NCBI GenBank assembly: GCA_002067065.1
Contig: MVPY01000079.1
Location: 1-63,900 of the forward strand
Source of the DNA: Methanobacterium sp. PtaB.Bin024
GTDB taxonomy: Archaea > Methanobacteriota > Methanobacteria > Methanobacteriales > Methanobacteriaceae
Direction: 5' to 3'
DNA: 63,900 nucleotides
Below the pieces are notes generated by a model. It did no database searches and had not been told where the DNA came from. It was given only the letters and a program-made list of their open reading frames with translations. A program made the position numbers and the translations under genes. Shown here piece by piece: positions 30,679 to 41,364 of the stretch. Each line of letters begins with the position of its first letter. Position 1 is the first letter of the stretch.

Positions 30679-31041
30679 GATGAAACACCGAATTTAAAGT
30701 AACAATAATGCTGGTCTTCTATTTATGTAATTATGATATAAGGGTTTTATCTAGATTCTTTTACTAATGTTCCAACTGTTACTATGATCTAATCCATCAA
30801 AATTCAAGCCCAAAATTTTATTAAAATATTATGTAATATTATTATTAAGAACGGGTTTACAAGTACTCTCAAAAAAAGTTATTATCCCCTTCACATTTAG
30901 ATATAAGCTTTTTAAGTGTATCAACCTGATTGAATTTAAATGAACACATTTAAAGTTCCTAAGGGAAACCAATTTTGATGAAACCTATTTTTACGCTGGG
31001 AAACTTTAGGTATTTATACCACTACAAAAATATAAATTATT
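30679..31041. other. Divergent promoter region between cbiL and helicase gene
   Basis: About 360 AT-rich bases with no gene. A 16-base palindrome, AATATTATGTAATATT, lies at 30825-30840. The helicase promoter is at the right end. Nothing else distinct is seen. Confidence 0.6.
31011..31018 (+). promoter_or_regulatory. TATA box implying a leaderless helicase mRNA
   Basis: TATTTATA is centred 27 bases before the ATG at 31042, and no ribosome site precedes that ATG. Transcription would start at or next to the start codon. Confidence 0.5.
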
Positions 31042-32781
31042 ATGGACAATGGCTTCTTCTGTGACAAGTGCGGGATGATAAAAGATCGCTGCATATGTGC
31101 ACAAAACAATTCAAAACCGGTTAAAACACCCAAAATATCAACCGAGAGAATAAAATCTCTAAAAAGACAGTACCCCAATATTGATGATGACATCATTGAA
31201 AAATTTCCCTTCCAATCACCCAGAGAAGGGCAATTGGAGATAATATCCGAGATCAGGGATGCAATTGAACGTGGTTATTCTAACATCATCCTGGAGGCGG
31301 GTACTGGTACTGGGAAATCAGCCGTGGCCACCACTCTGGCTCGAATCTACCAGCCAGCTTACATATTAACCATGACCAAACAGCTCCAGTCCCAGTACGC
31401 CATGGAGTTTGATTATCCCCTGGTTAAAGGCCGTGGCAACTTCTTATGCCAGAATGAGAGTTTAGAGTACAGTTGCGACCAGGGAACTTGTCAGACCATC
31501 CCCAGCACCCAGAAATTCGCCTGTGATTATGGTATCAGTAAATCACCATTTAATGGTGAGTTTCACGCTTTTCAAGATGCATTTGGAAGTCCCATTTATT
31601 TTCGTTCCAATGAAAGATGCCGCTACTGGGACCAGAAAGCAGTTGCTGTGGAAAGTCCCATAACCTTAATGAACTATGATTATGCCCTTCTGGAACTTAA
31701 CTATGTAAGACACTTCGGTAAAAGGCATTTTATGGTTTTAGACGAAGCACATAACCTTGAAGATAAGTTAATGCAACGCCTGGAGGTTAATCTCTACAAC
31801 CGCCGTCTTGAGCGTGAAGTTAAAAAGACCATTCCCCCCAGTATGATGAAACATACCGAACCTGCAGAATGGATACTATTCGTTGAATCCCTTTACGAAG
31901 ATTACCAGGACCTAAACCTTAAAAAAATACCCAAAAGATCAGCTGACCGCATAAACCGTATGAAAATGAACCTGAGCGAACTTTCACGGAACCTGGAGAA
32001 CAATCCTGACAACTGGGTGGTGGACACCAGCCCCGGAGGAGTATCCTTCAAACCTCTCCGTGTAAACACCTATGCCCCTGACCACCTTTTCAACCATGCC
32101 GACATACGGCTTTTCATGAGTGCCACCATCCTTGATCAGGACTTATTCTGCCAATGGCTGGGAATAAACCCAGAGGAAACCTACCATCTGGAGATTAAGA
32201 GTATTTTCCCACCATCATCCCGCCCAGTGCACCTGAAATTAGTGGGGAACATGTCCCATCGCCTGATAAAACGCACCGCCCCTAAAACCATTCCTGTCCT
32301 GGAAAAAATCATAGAACATCATAAATATGAAAAAGGGCTCATCCACACCCATAACTACAAGTGTCAGCAGTATATCATGAAGAATCTTAAAGACCCCCGT
32401 TTGATGGGCCATAACCCCAAAAACAGAGAACAGGTTCTAAACCGATTTGAACATAGCAAGGAACCTCGAGTGCTGGTAAGCCCCTCAATGAGCGAAGGAG
32501 TAGATCTACCCTACGAAAAGTGCCAGTTCCAGGTTATCTATAAGATACCATTCCCATATCTAGGAGATCCTCAGATTAACCAGAGAAAACAACAAGACCC
32601 ATCGTGGTATGCTTATAAAACAATTATGACCCTCCTGCAGGCTTATGGTCGTGGCATGCGGGCTGAAGATGATTACTGTGAAACTTACATCCTGGATGGT
32701 AACTTCCGCATGTTACTGAGAAACAAACTCTATCGTAACCTGGTGCCCAGCTTCTTCAAGGATGCCATTCAAAGAGAATAA
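31042..32781 (+). CDS. DinG/XPD-type iron-sulfur DNA helicase
   Basis: A 579-residue SF2 helicase. An N-terminal zinc-type cluster FFCDKCGMIKDRCICAQ precedes the motor. Walker A is AGTGTGKS (86-93), and DEAH is at 234-237. Cysteines between them (NFLC, YSC, GTC, FAC and ERC) fit the 4Fe-4S domain of Rad3/XPD/DinG helicases. Late motifs are SPSMSEGVDLPYEKCQF and LLQAYGRGMRAEDDYCETYI (QxxGRxxR type). Family members unwind DNA 5' to 3' in repair. The N-terminal zinc motif is not part of standard XPD. It lies 111 bases before the large DUF4011 helicase. Confidence 0.92.
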   Translation: MDNGFFCDKCGMIKDRCICAQNNSKPVKTPKISTERIKSLKRQYPNIDDDIIEKFPFQSPREGQLEIISEIRDAIERGYSNIILEAGTGTGKSAVATTLARIYQPAYILTMTKQLQSQYAMEFDYPLVKGRGNFLCQNESLEYSCDQGTCQTIPSTQKFACDYGISKSPFNGEFHAFQDAFGSPIYFRSNERCRYWDQKAVAVESPITLMNYDYALLELNYVRHFGKRHFMVLDEAHNLEDKLMQRLEVNLYNRRLEREVKKTIPPSMMKHTEPAEWILFVESLYEDYQDLNLKKIPKRSADRINRMKMNLSELSRNLENNPDNWVVDTSPGGVSFKPLRVNTYAPDHLFNHADIRLFMSATILDQDLFCQWLGINPEETYHLEIKSIFPPSSRPVHLKLVGNMSHRLIKRTAPKTIPVLEKIIEHHKYEKGLIHTHNYKCQQYIMKNLKDPRLMGHNPKNREQVLNRFEHSKEPRVLVSPSMSEGVDLPYEKCQFQVIYKIPFPYLGDPQINQRKQQDPSWYAYKTIMTLLQAYGRGMRAEDDYCETYILDGNFRMLLRNKLYRNLVPSFFKDAIQRE

Positions 32782-32892
32782 CACCCCCATGATTATAGAA
32801 GGAAAGATAATTTTAATATAGAGTTTTAATAAAGCATCATATTAATGCCATTATTACTTCCTGGCCTAATCAAGTTATGAGAGGTTTGATGA

Positions 32893-35800
32893 ATGTCCGA
32901 ACTTTCCAAGGTGGACATATACAGACAAATTGATGTTCTAAGACAAAGTCTGCTGGATCTTACCATGCGCAACCAGCTCTTGAACTTCCGCACCCGTACC
33001 ATGACCGTGGAAGTCAAGGAAGGAGAACTTTCCGAGATTTACGACCGATTAGTTCTCAAAAAAAGCAAAAGAAAACTGTTACAGTTTGTCCCAAAAACCG
33101 AAACCGGGTTTTCTACAAGTACCGTGCAGGCAGATAGTACTCATTTTGAAGAAGGAGAAGATAGACCTCCTGTTTCCGGTACAGATGAATCTAATATTCC
33201 TGGTGAAAGTGAATTCGGTGCTGATAAAAGCGATCTTAATACTAGTGAAAGTGAACTTAGTGCTGGTGAAAGCGATCTTAGTACCAACGAAAGTGAATTC
33301 AGTACGGATAAAAGAAATAGAACCGTTTACCCTGTTTCTGATGATGTAGCTGATTCTGAAAATGTTCACAAAAATGAATCATCCATACTATGGGATTCCC
33401 CTTCACCAGACCAGGAAACCCTAGAAAAAAATAAAGAAATATTCCTATCCACTGACTTAACCCCATCAGAGCTTCAGCGCCGACTCTTCTATATAAACCA
33501 GCGTGCCAGATCAGTGATGGAGGAACAGGGATACAACATCCTCTACCTGGCCATGGGATTCGTGAAATGGAAGGATGATACTGGCACCCCTGGATACAGA
33601 GAAGCACCCCTAATACTGATACCTGTTGAACTGGAACGTAAACGAGTGAAGGGTTCTTTCAAGCTTCGGTGGACTGGTGAAGACATAATTGCCAACATAT
33701 CCCTGCAGGCAAAATTACTGGACTATGGAATTGAAATACCCGACTTTGAAATGCCCCGAAGCCCTGAAGGTATAGATGAATATATGGAATTAGTCAAAGA
33801 ATCCATCTCCTATAAAGGTGGTTGGGAAGTTCTGGAGAAAACATTCCTAGGATTTTTCAGTTTCACCAAATTCGTGATGTACAAGGATCTGGACCCGGAA
33901 AGCTGGCCTGAAGACATGCCCCTGGAAGAGAACCCCCTGATAAAAGCCATATTCGATCCCTTAGAAGAGGTGGATATGGGTTTCCAGGAAGACCAGGTAG
34001 ATGTGAAACTCTCCTCAAAAGATGTGTACCATGTTTTAGATGCAGATTCATCCCAGATCTCGGTGATAGAAGATGTGAAACATGGCCGAGACTTGGTGGT
34101 TGAAGGACCCCCAGGTACGGGTAAGTCTCAAACCATAGTAAACCTTATAGCCGAACTTTTAGCACGAGGCAACACCATTCTTTTTGTAAGTGAAAAAATG
34201 GCTGCTTTAGAAGTGGTTAAAGGCCGTCTGGATAGTGTTGGCTTGGGAGAATTCTGTCTGGAACTTCACAGTAAAAAATCAAATAAAAAGGATGTTCTGG
34301 AGAAGTTAGAAAGCGTGCTCAGGAATCCTAAACCCATCCAACTGGCATTGGAGGATGATTTGAACACCATTGAAGAGCTCAAGTCAGACTTAGACGAATA
34401 CGTTAACATCCTACATTCACCCTATGGAAAAATCAAGTGGACACCCTATCAACTTTTTGGTTTAAAAGAAAAATCACTCCATCATTTTGAAGGATCTAAC
34501 AGTAGAATGCCTCGTTTTATTATGGAGGAAAGTGAAAATTGCACTTTAAGGGAGTGGCAGCGTACCATAAATAAATTCAAAGAACTTGGAGAGTTATATA
34601 AACTGGCAAAACCTGTAACCTATAATCCATGGAATTCAACCCAACCAGATCCCATACTACCTGCAGAAGAAGAAGAAATAGAAACCCTGTTAACTGAAAC
34701 CATGGAAAAACTTGATGACCTGAATTTAAAGGCTCAAACACTTTCTAAAATCTCAGGAGTGAAGATACCTCCTACACTAGATGAAACAGAACATTTAATA
34801 GCTGCTGTTGAGATAATTTCGTCTTTTCCCTCCCTTGAAAGAGATATTCTCCTTAATACCCAGTGGGACTATGATAAATTACAGGTTTACAACCTCATTA
34901 AAACATTAGAAGAATTCAGATCCAAATCTAAAGGTCTGAATAGATTCAAAGAAGGGGTTCTGGATGAAGATATTCCATCGACCCTGATGGATTTCCAGGA
35001 AAAAAAGTCGAAGCTCCTTAAGTTTCTAAGTGGAGACTTTAAAAAGGCTAAAAAGAAAATTGGAAGACTATATCAGGGAAAAGTCCCTGATGATGATGAA
35101 ATAATAGTACACGACCTTGAAGAACTAATAAAATGCCAAGAAATGAGGCGTAGTATAAGAGAACATGATGAACTGGCTAAATCTCTCTTTGGATCCCACT
35201 GGAGGAGAGAGGAGAGTGATTCTGATAACCTAAAGGATATATCAGAATGGATCCTCAAATTCAGAAAAGCCCTTGAAGAAGGCAGCATAACAGAAAAAAT
35301 TCTCATCATCTTGGACTCTGCTGAACAACACCAAATCAGGGACATTACCAGGCAGATGCACCAGGACTATGACCAGGTTTTGCAGTTCATCAACCAATTG
35401 GACTGTTTCCTGCACTTTAAGGATGATTCAGTTTACATGAATCTTACCAAAAGCCCCATTGAATATTTAATATCCCAACTTTCCCTCCTAAAGGATGGTC
35501 TTTCATCCCTACAGAACTGGTCACGTTTCAGCTCATCAAGGACCGAATGTCTTGAAACAATAGGTTCTAACCTTGTAGAACTGGTAGATAAAGACCAAAT
35601 CAAATCAGAAGACATCATTGCCTGCCTAGAGGGTAACTTCGCAGATTCCATGCTTCGCAACCTGTTCCTAATGGAACCCCCCCTATCCCGTTTCGTGGGT
35701 GATGTGCATGAGAAGAAGATAAATGAATTCAGAGAACTGGACAGTAAAATTATAAAACTCAACCGTTTCCGAATAGCAGAAGAACTATACGAAAACCGAC

Positions 35801-37899
35801 CCTCCCTTTCAGGCACTGCATCACCCCGCTCAGAACTGGGAGTTCTCAAAAGTGAATTTTCCCGTAAAAGGGGACACATGCCCATCCGGAAACTATTATC
35901 CATCTGTGGCGGCATAATACAGACCATTAAACCTTGCTTCATGATGAGCCCCCTTTCCATTGCCCAGTACCTGGATCCTTACAGTGTGAAGAACCTACGC
36001 TTTGACTATGTTATTTTTGATGAGGCCAGTCAGGTGAAACCTGAAGATGCTCTTGGAGCACTTTTAAGAGCTAGATGTGCAGTTATAATGGGCGACACAA
36101 GACAACTACCCCCCACAACATTTTTTGACATCTTGATTGATGTGGAGAGCGATGATTATGATCTGGCAGTGCTGGCAGACATGGAAAGCATTCTTCACCT
36201 GTGCAAAAGGAGTTTCCCATCTAAAATGCTCCGCTGGCATTACCGTAGCCGGCACGAATCCCTTATAGCAGTCAGTAATCAGGAATTTTACGACAACCAC
36301 TTACTGATCTACCCATCACCCAGCCAGGATTCTGAAGAACTGGGACTTAAACTGGTTCACCTACCTGAAACTGTTTATGATCGTGGGAAAACTGCCACCA
36401 ACCGGGCAGAAGCCAAAGAAGTGGTTAAAGCTGTTTTTGAACACTACCAGAAGTATGGTGACACCAAGAGTCTGGGTGTGGGTACCTTTAACGTACGCCA
36501 GCAACAGGCTCTCCTGGAAGAGTTGGAATTACAGTTGAAGTTGAACCCCAGAATGGAAAAATATTTCAACCCCCACCTGGAAGAGCATTTCTTCATCAAA
36601 AACCTGGAAACCATTCAGGGAGATGAAAGAGATGTGATACTGGTGAGTGTGGGTTACGGATTCGACTCAGAAGGTCGTTTGAGCCATAACTTCGGACCCG
36701 TAAACCAAGATGGTGGAGAGAGACGTTTGAACGTTCTTTTAACCCGTGCACGTGAAAAATGTATGATATTCTCCAACTTCAGGGGAAGTGATCTGCATTT
36801 AAGCAGCAATGCTCCTTTCGGCCTTAGAGCATTTAAAGAGTTCCTGGAATATGCTGAAAAGAGAACCCTTGCTCATCATGATCTAGATCAAGGATCTGCT
36901 GATACTGCCTTTGAAGAGGCAATTTACCAGTTTTTAACTGACCATGGATACCAGATCCACCGTCAGGTTGGTTGTGCTGGTTTCAGGGTGGATCTGGCAA
37001 TTGTAGATCCAGAATATCCTGGACGCTACCTTCTGGGGATTGCCTGTGACGGACCCATGTATCAGACCAGCCGGGTGGCCAGGGATAGAGACCGACTCCG
37101 CCAGCAGATCCTGGAAGGTCTTGGATGGAGATTCCACCGTTTATGGTCTACAGATTGGTACAGAAACCGCTCCGAAGTCCAGAAACATCTCCTGCAAATA
37201 ATCGAAGAACTGCTTGCCCAGGAGCGCGGAGAAAAGGAGATTATTCCTCCAGTGGTAGCAGAAGAAATTGAAATTCCTGAACTGGAAGAAGAGATCCTGG
37301 AAGCCGAAGAAGAAACCATTCCTGAAGTGGAAGTTGAAGAGACCCCCCAGGATGAAATACCTGAATATCATGCATGTGAAGACCCTGGAGTGGAGGTATC
37401 AGGGGATCTGCACACACAACCAGTAGGTGACGTTGCCAGAGCAGTTATGAAAGTGGTGGAGGTGGAAGGACCCATCCACTATGATGAAGTTGTCAGACGT
37501 GTCAGGACCTTCTGGGGACTCAGCCGGGCTGGAAGGCGTGTGCAGAGTGTAATGAAAGAAGCAGTTCATCTAGGAGTGTTGGATGGTCAGATTATTCAGA
37601 AAGGAGATTTCTTATATTACAAGGATGCCCCGGTTGTGGTGCGCCGCCGTACAGGCAAACCACCCGCCAAAATGGACCTAATTAGTGAAGAAGAACTAGG
37701 GGCTGCTGTGAAAATCGTCCTGGAATCCCAGTACGCCACCCAAATAGATGAACTAGTACGTGAAGTTTCACGACTCTTCGGGGCCAAAGTAACCCGTGGT
37801 CCAGCCATAACCAGGATAAAAGGCGTGATTAAAGATTTAACCAGTCAGGGTGAAATTGAAGAACGTCCTGACGGGATGATCGATCTGGTTAGAACTTGA
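32893..37899 (+). CDS. DUF4011 / SF1 helicase / Vsr-like nuclease / DUF3320 protein
   Basis: A 1668-residue multidomain protein. DUF4011-like blocks are at about 5-55 and 185-300 (LLDLTMRNQLLNFRTRTM; YREAPLILIPVELER). SF1 helicase motifs are Walker A GPPGTGKS (405-412), DEAS (1043-1046) with GDTRQLPPT, ETIQGDERDVILVSVGYG and ERRLNVLLTRAREK. A PD-(D/E)xK/Vsr-like nuclease at about 1335-1440 has E1341/E1342 and D1367 (GFRVDLAI). DUF3320-like winged domains end the protein. A helical insertion of about 600 residues separates the helicase halves. As I recall, this architecture was reported as a single-protein anti-phage system (Hhe); I could not check. A 21-bp tandem repeat encodes a five-fold seven-residue linker at 106-140. 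Confidence 0.88.
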   Translation: MSELSKVDIYRQIDVLRQSLLDLTMRNQLLNFRTRTMTVEVKEGELSEIYDRLVLKKSKRKLLQFVPKTETGFSTSTVQADSTHFEEGEDRPPVSGTDESNIPGESEFGADKSDLNTSESELSAGESDLSTNESEFSTDKRNRTVYPVSDDVADSENVHKNESSILWDSPSPDQETLEKNKEIFLSTDLTPSELQRRLFYINQRARSVMEEQGYNILYLAMGFVKWKDDTGTPGYREAPLILIPVELERKRVKGSFKLRWTGEDIIANISLQAKLLDYGIEIPDFEMPRSPEGIDEYMELVKESISYKGGWEVLEKTFLGFFSFTKFVMYKDLDPESWPEDMPLEENPLIKAIFDPLEEVDMGFQEDQVDVKLSSKDVYHVLDADSSQISVIEDVKHGRDLVVEGPPGTGKSQTIVNLIAELLARGNTILFVSEKMAALEVVKGRLDSVGLGEFCLELHSKKSNKKDVLEKLESVLRNPKPIQLALEDDLNTIEELKSDLDEYVNILHSPYGKIKWTPYQLFGLKEKSLHHFEGSNSRMPRFIMEESENCTLREWQRTINKFKELGELYKLAKPVTYNPWNSTQPDPILPAEEEEIETLLTETMEKLDDLNLKAQTLSKISGVKIPPTLDETEHLIAAVEIISSFPSLERDILLNTQWDYDKLQVYNLIKTLEEFRSKSKGLNRFKEGVLDEDIPSTLMDFQEKKSKLLKFLSGDFKKAKKKIGRLYQGKVPDDDEIIVHDLEELIKCQEMRRSIREHDELAKSLFGSHWRREESDSDNLKDISEWILKFRKALEEGSITEKILIILDSAEQHQIRDITRQMHQDYDQVLQFINQLDCFLHFKDDSVYMNLTKSPIEYLISQLSLLKDGLSSLQNWSRFSSSRTECLETIGSNLVELVDKDQIKSEDIIACLEGNFADSMLRNLFLMEPPLSRFVGDVHEKKINEFRELDSKIIKLNRFRIAEELYENRPSLSGTASPRSELGVLKSEFSRKRGHMPIRKLLSICGGIIQTIKPCFMMSPLSIAQYLDPYSVKNLRFDYVIFDEASQVKPEDALGALLRARCAVIMGDTRQLPPTTFFDILIDVESDDYDLAVLADMESILHLCKRSFPSKMLRWHYRSRHESLIAVSNQEFYDNHLLIYPSPSQDSEELGLKLVHLPETVYDRGKTATNRAEAKEVVKAVFEHYQKYGDTKSLGVGTFNVRQQQALLEELELQLKLNPRMEKYFNPHLEEHFFIKNLETIQGDERDVILVSVGYGFDSEGRLSHNFGPVNQDGGERRLNVLLTRAREKCMIFSNFRGSDLHLSSNAPFGLRAFKEFLEYAEKRTLAHHDLDQGSADTAFEEAIYQFLTDHGYQIHRQVGCAGFRVDLAIVDPEYPGRYLLGIACDGPMYQTSRVARDRDRLRQQILEGLGWRFHRLWSTDWYRNRSEVQKHLLQIIEELLAQERGEKEIIPPVVAEEIEIPELEEEILEAEEETIPEVEVEETPQDEIPEYHACEDPGVEVSGDLHTQPVGDVARAVMKVVEVEGPIHYDEVVRRVRTFWGLSRAGRRVQSVMKEAVHLGVLDGQIIQKGDFLYYKDAPVVVRRRTGKPPAKMDLISEEELGAAVKIVLESQYATQIDELVREVSRLFGAKVTRGPAITRIKGVIKDLTSQGEIEERPDGMIDLVRT
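33208..33312 (+). repeat. Five 21-bp tandem units in the helicase-nuclease gene
   Basis: Encodes SEFGADK, SDLNTSE, SELSAGE, SDLSTNE and SEFSTDK in a row, an acidic flexible linker inside the N-terminal part. Units alternate in pattern, so copy number may vary between strains. Confidence 0.85.
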
Positions 37900-38024
37900 A
37901 ATACCCTTTTTAGTTAATTCGTGCTGAATTTTCTACTTCGCACTAGTTCCCTAAAATAAAAAAAAATCCTTAAAATAAAAAAAGTGGGAAAATAATTTTT
38001 AATAGTTACTTAAACGATGGTTCT

Positions 38025-38567
38025 TTAGAGATTCTTTGGGTCTATAACTTTATATTGGCCAATATCACCTAAACCGATTAGTTGAACATTTCTATTTTTA
38101 TCAAACATTACTGGTATTTGTGCCCCGACAGCAAGGGAAGATTCATCACTAAAGGCTTGTTTATGTTCAACTTCGAAACTATCCTGACCAGAAGCGGTTA
38201 TTCTTAGGAGTAAAATAAATTCTGGTTGATTATTCACATATTCACCAGTTGCTTCCGCACTCAAAACTTCAGCCATCCCTGATCTTGTAGAATCAAAATC
38301 TGTATCCATTAACCCCATCAAGTCTAAACCAGTCTCAGATTCAACATTTTTTACCATTCGGTTAATAACAAAGTAAATAATAACACCTAGAGCCACCATT
38401 ATAATCATCACTGATAGGCCTACGAGTAATAAATCTTGGTCGGTTTGATATCCTGCAAAAATTAACAAAGCCCCTAGCAGTACTCCTAACACAATACAGA
38501 AAATAAGTATCCACTTAGGTTTGTACCCTAATTGCAAATAATAGGATCTAATTGGAACCCCCTCCAT
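38025..38567 (-). CDS. Unknown two-helix membrane protein
   Basis: A 180-residue protein that I do not recognise. Two close hydrophobic segments (ILIFCIVLGVLLGALLIFAG and LLVGLSVMIIMVALGVIIYF) are followed by a soluble C-terminal domain of about 110 residues with beta-rich character (EFILLLRITASGQDSFEVEH; GAQIPVMFDKNRNVQLIGLG), reminiscent of small OB-like or SHOCT-associated membrane proteins. A GGAGGGGG lies within the first codons rather than before the ATG, so the real start could be a little downstream. Neighbours give no clue to function. Confidence 0.7.
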   Translation of the reverse strand: MEGVPIRSYYLQLGYKPKWILIFCIVLGVLLGALLIFAGYQTDQDLLLVGLSVMIIMVALGVIIYFVINRMVKNVESETGLDLMGLMDTDFDSTRSGMAEVLSAEATGEYVNNQPEFILLLRITASGQDSFEVEHKQAFSDESSLAVGAQIPVMFDKNRNVQLIGLGDIGQYKVIDPKNL

Positions 38568-38646
38568 TTAGTTATTTACCACTCACTATATGGTGTATAC
38601 TTAATTCCAATATAAATAGGTATGTTTTTAAAAAAAATAGAATGTT

Positions 38647-39009
38647 TTATTCCTGAGTTAAAGGCAGATCCATTGCCTTCCACATGGTAATCCCGCCCAG
38701 GATATTACAAATATTAGTAAAACCCAGATCCTGCATTATTGCTACTGTTTTAACGCCCCTCACTCCTGATCCACAGCAAAGCAGGTATTTTTTGTCCCTG
38801 TCTTTTTTCTCCAGTTGTTCCTGGAAGTCTTCTGCATAGAAATCCAGGTTAAGTGCACCTTCAATATGTCCCCTGGAAAATTCTTTAGGAGTTCTAACAT
38901 CCAGTAACACGAAATCAGGGTCATCATGATTTTTTTCAACAAAGTTAAATGCGTCCTGAGGAGGTATATTTCTAACAACTTGATCAATATCATCTTCAGA
39001 CTCAGACAT
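38647..39009 (-). CDS. Rhodanese-like domain protein
   Basis: A 120-residue single rhodanese domain. It contains FVLLDVRTPKEFSRGHIEGALN and the active-site loop CGSGVRG starting at Cys79, matching CxxGxR. It probably binds a persulfide and moves sulfur. There is a GGAG site ten or so bases before the ATG. It follows the YdeI-like gene by about 50 bases on the same strand. Partner and acceptor unknown. Confidence 0.9.
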   Translation of the reverse strand: MSESEDDIDQVVRNIPPQDAFNFVEKNHDDPDFVLLDVRTPKEFSRGHIEGALNLDFYAEDFQEQLEKKDRDKKYLLCCGSGVRGVKTVAIMQDLGFTNICNILGGITMWKAMDLPLTQE

Positions 39010-39058
39010 TTTTATTACGCTCCTTATTTACCTTAATGACTTAACCAGCCAAAAATAA

Positions 39059-39643
39059 TTAGTCAAAAGGCTTTTTATTCTCTTTAGCTGCCTTAACAGT
39101 GACTTTGATTCTTTTTAGTCTGGTATCGTGCTTTTTGGCCGTGCCGATCCAGTATAATATTTGTTTTTTATGTGAATCAGTAAAAGAATTAAAGTTTTTT
39201 GTCGCAGTTTTGTTTTTGTTCAAGGCTTTTTTTAAATCTTCTGGAACCACCAAGTTTTCAATATCATTCAGAAAATTCCATGAACCATCCTTTTTTGCTG
39301 CCTCTACCTTTTTTAAGCCTGCTGTTTTCATCAAACCCCTTCGATTAAGGTGTTGAACTCTGTTTTTATTTGATTTTGACCAGTTGCTGCCTGGTTTTCG
39401 TGGCGTGAACACCTGCATGTACCGTTCCTCGTCCAGGGCGTTGACCTTGCTGTCTATCCATCCAAAAATAATGGCTTCTTGTACTGCATCTTCATATGAA
39501 ACTGAAGATTTTGGAGAATTTTTCTTATGATAAACCAGCCATACACCCGGAGAAGTTTCATGGTTTTCACTTAACCATTGGTGCCATTCCTGGCGGTTTT
39601 TTGCATAATATCTTTCCAGACTATCCAAGGAAGACTTGGCCAT
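39059..39643 (-). CDS. YdeI/OmpD-associated family protein
   Basis: A 194-residue basic protein. The N-terminal half has WHQWLSENHETSPGVWLVYHKK, YEDAVQEAIIFGWIDSKV and MQVFTPRKPGSNWSKSNKNRV, which are the standard blocks of the YdeI/OmpD-associated family. The C-terminal half carries the YdeI helical tail (KKQILYWIGTAKKHDTRLKRI). In bacteria the family is linked to peptide or bacteriocin resistance and stress. It is far commoner in bacteria, so this copy may have been acquired. Divergent from the AhpD-like gene. Confidence 0.87.
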   Translation of the reverse strand: MAKSSLDSLERYYAKNRQEWHQWLSENHETSPGVWLVYHKKNSPKSSVSYEDAVQEAIIFGWIDSKVNALDEERYMQVFTPRKPGSNWSKSNKNRVQHLNRRGLMKTAGLKKVEAAKKDGSWNFLNDIENLVVPEDLKKALNKNKTATKNFNSFTDSHKKQILYWIGTAKKHDTRLKRIKVTVKAAKENKKPFD

Positions 39644-39776
39644 GATAGTTATTTTATAGTAGGGAATGATGATACTATTTATGAAATTTACTTAAATCAT
39701 GAAAACTTTTATGTAAATCAAAGCAACTCATTTCAAGATATTAAAAAAACCAACGAATAATCAAGGAGTTTTATAA

Positions 39777-40310
<534 letters not shown>

Positions 40311-40445
40311 AAAGCCTTTAAAATCATAGGCAAGTTAGTTGTTAGGTGGTTTTCATTTATAAAAGTATTCGTTTTAAAGTTATATTCAATTTGTAGTTGA
40401 TATAATAAAAAAAATAATAAAAAGGTTTAAAAAAGAAAATTGTCT

Positions 40446-41168
40446 TTATTCTGGATTATCTTGTTCTGCTATATCATTGGTATGCCAATTATCTCCCATA
40501 CCCTTACTGTAAATTATTCCCCTGAATCTGCCCCCAATAATTATCAGATATGAGTTTATCAATAAGTAGAGCAGTAAATATACGGCTAAACCCGAAATTG
40601 TTCCCAGGGATAGTTTTAGGTATGGGCTGATGGAACTGATGGTCAGAGTTAATATTTCCACGATCAGGGTGTATATCAGCAAATATATTAGGTATTTTGC
40701 CCATCCCATATTTTTTATCACGGTGAAAATTCTTTTAAAATCGAAAACCGCTCCAAATCTATCTTCATAGGCCATATTTGCCACGGCAGGGATTGATACA
40801 ATGCTGATCAGGTATCCTACAATTGCAATTATGGCCAGGAAATAATAACTTGTCAGGACTAAATTAGGCTGTCCAGAGGCAGCAATCACTACTAAAATTC
40901 CAATAACTGCATATAATGGTATGTTGTAGATTATATTAGCCCCCACAAGTTTCAGACCATCCTCAATCAAATTACCAGAATCATCAAGATCAGGCATATT
41001 ATCAAATCCGAGGATGGTGCTTTTAATAATCCGCAGGGAATACCCCATGGCCATTAAAACAGGAATTATTAAAAAACACCCCAGATACATTAAGAAAACT
41101 TTTAAAAACTTCTTAAAATCCGTGAAAGGATAACATAGTATATCTTTAAACACTCGCCCTGTACTCAT
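40446..41168 (-). CDS. DUF4013-like membrane protein
   Basis: A 240-residue integral membrane protein with about six membrane segments. The early part reads FKDILCYPFTDFKKFLKVFLMYLGCF and is followed by GYSLRIIKSTILGFDNMPDLDD, the typical DUF4013 signature. Such proteins are common in Methanobacteriales; function unknown. The ATG follows AGGAG by eight bases. Confidence 0.82.
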   Translation of the reverse strand: MSTGRVFKDILCYPFTDFKKFLKVFLMYLGCFLIIPVLMAMGYSLRIIKSTILGFDNMPDLDDSGNLIEDGLKLVGANIIYNIPLYAVIGILVVIAASGQPNLVLTSYYFLAIIAIVGYLISIVSIPAVANMAYEDRFGAVFDFKRIFTVIKNMGWAKYLIYLLIYTLIVEILTLTISSISPYLKLSLGTISGLAVYLLLYLLINSYLIIIGGRFRGIIYSKGMGDNWHTNDIAEQDNPE

Positions 41169-41364
41169 TATGAAAACTCCTATTATTTTGCAAATTTTTA
41201 TTAATTTATTATTACAACCCCCATATATAATAAATGATCTAGTATTAGTTACTACCTGGATTCCGGAGAAGATTTATTACAGATAATTAACAGAAAATGG
41301 ACAGGGCCGTTATGTTTTAAGGCCTCTTTTAACATGAATTAGGAAAAAAGGGGAGGTTGGAAAA

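Noticed and set aside
39099..39356. 85-codon antisense frame in the YdeI-like gene
   Set aside because: Phe/Lys-rich shadow of the real gene with no start signals.
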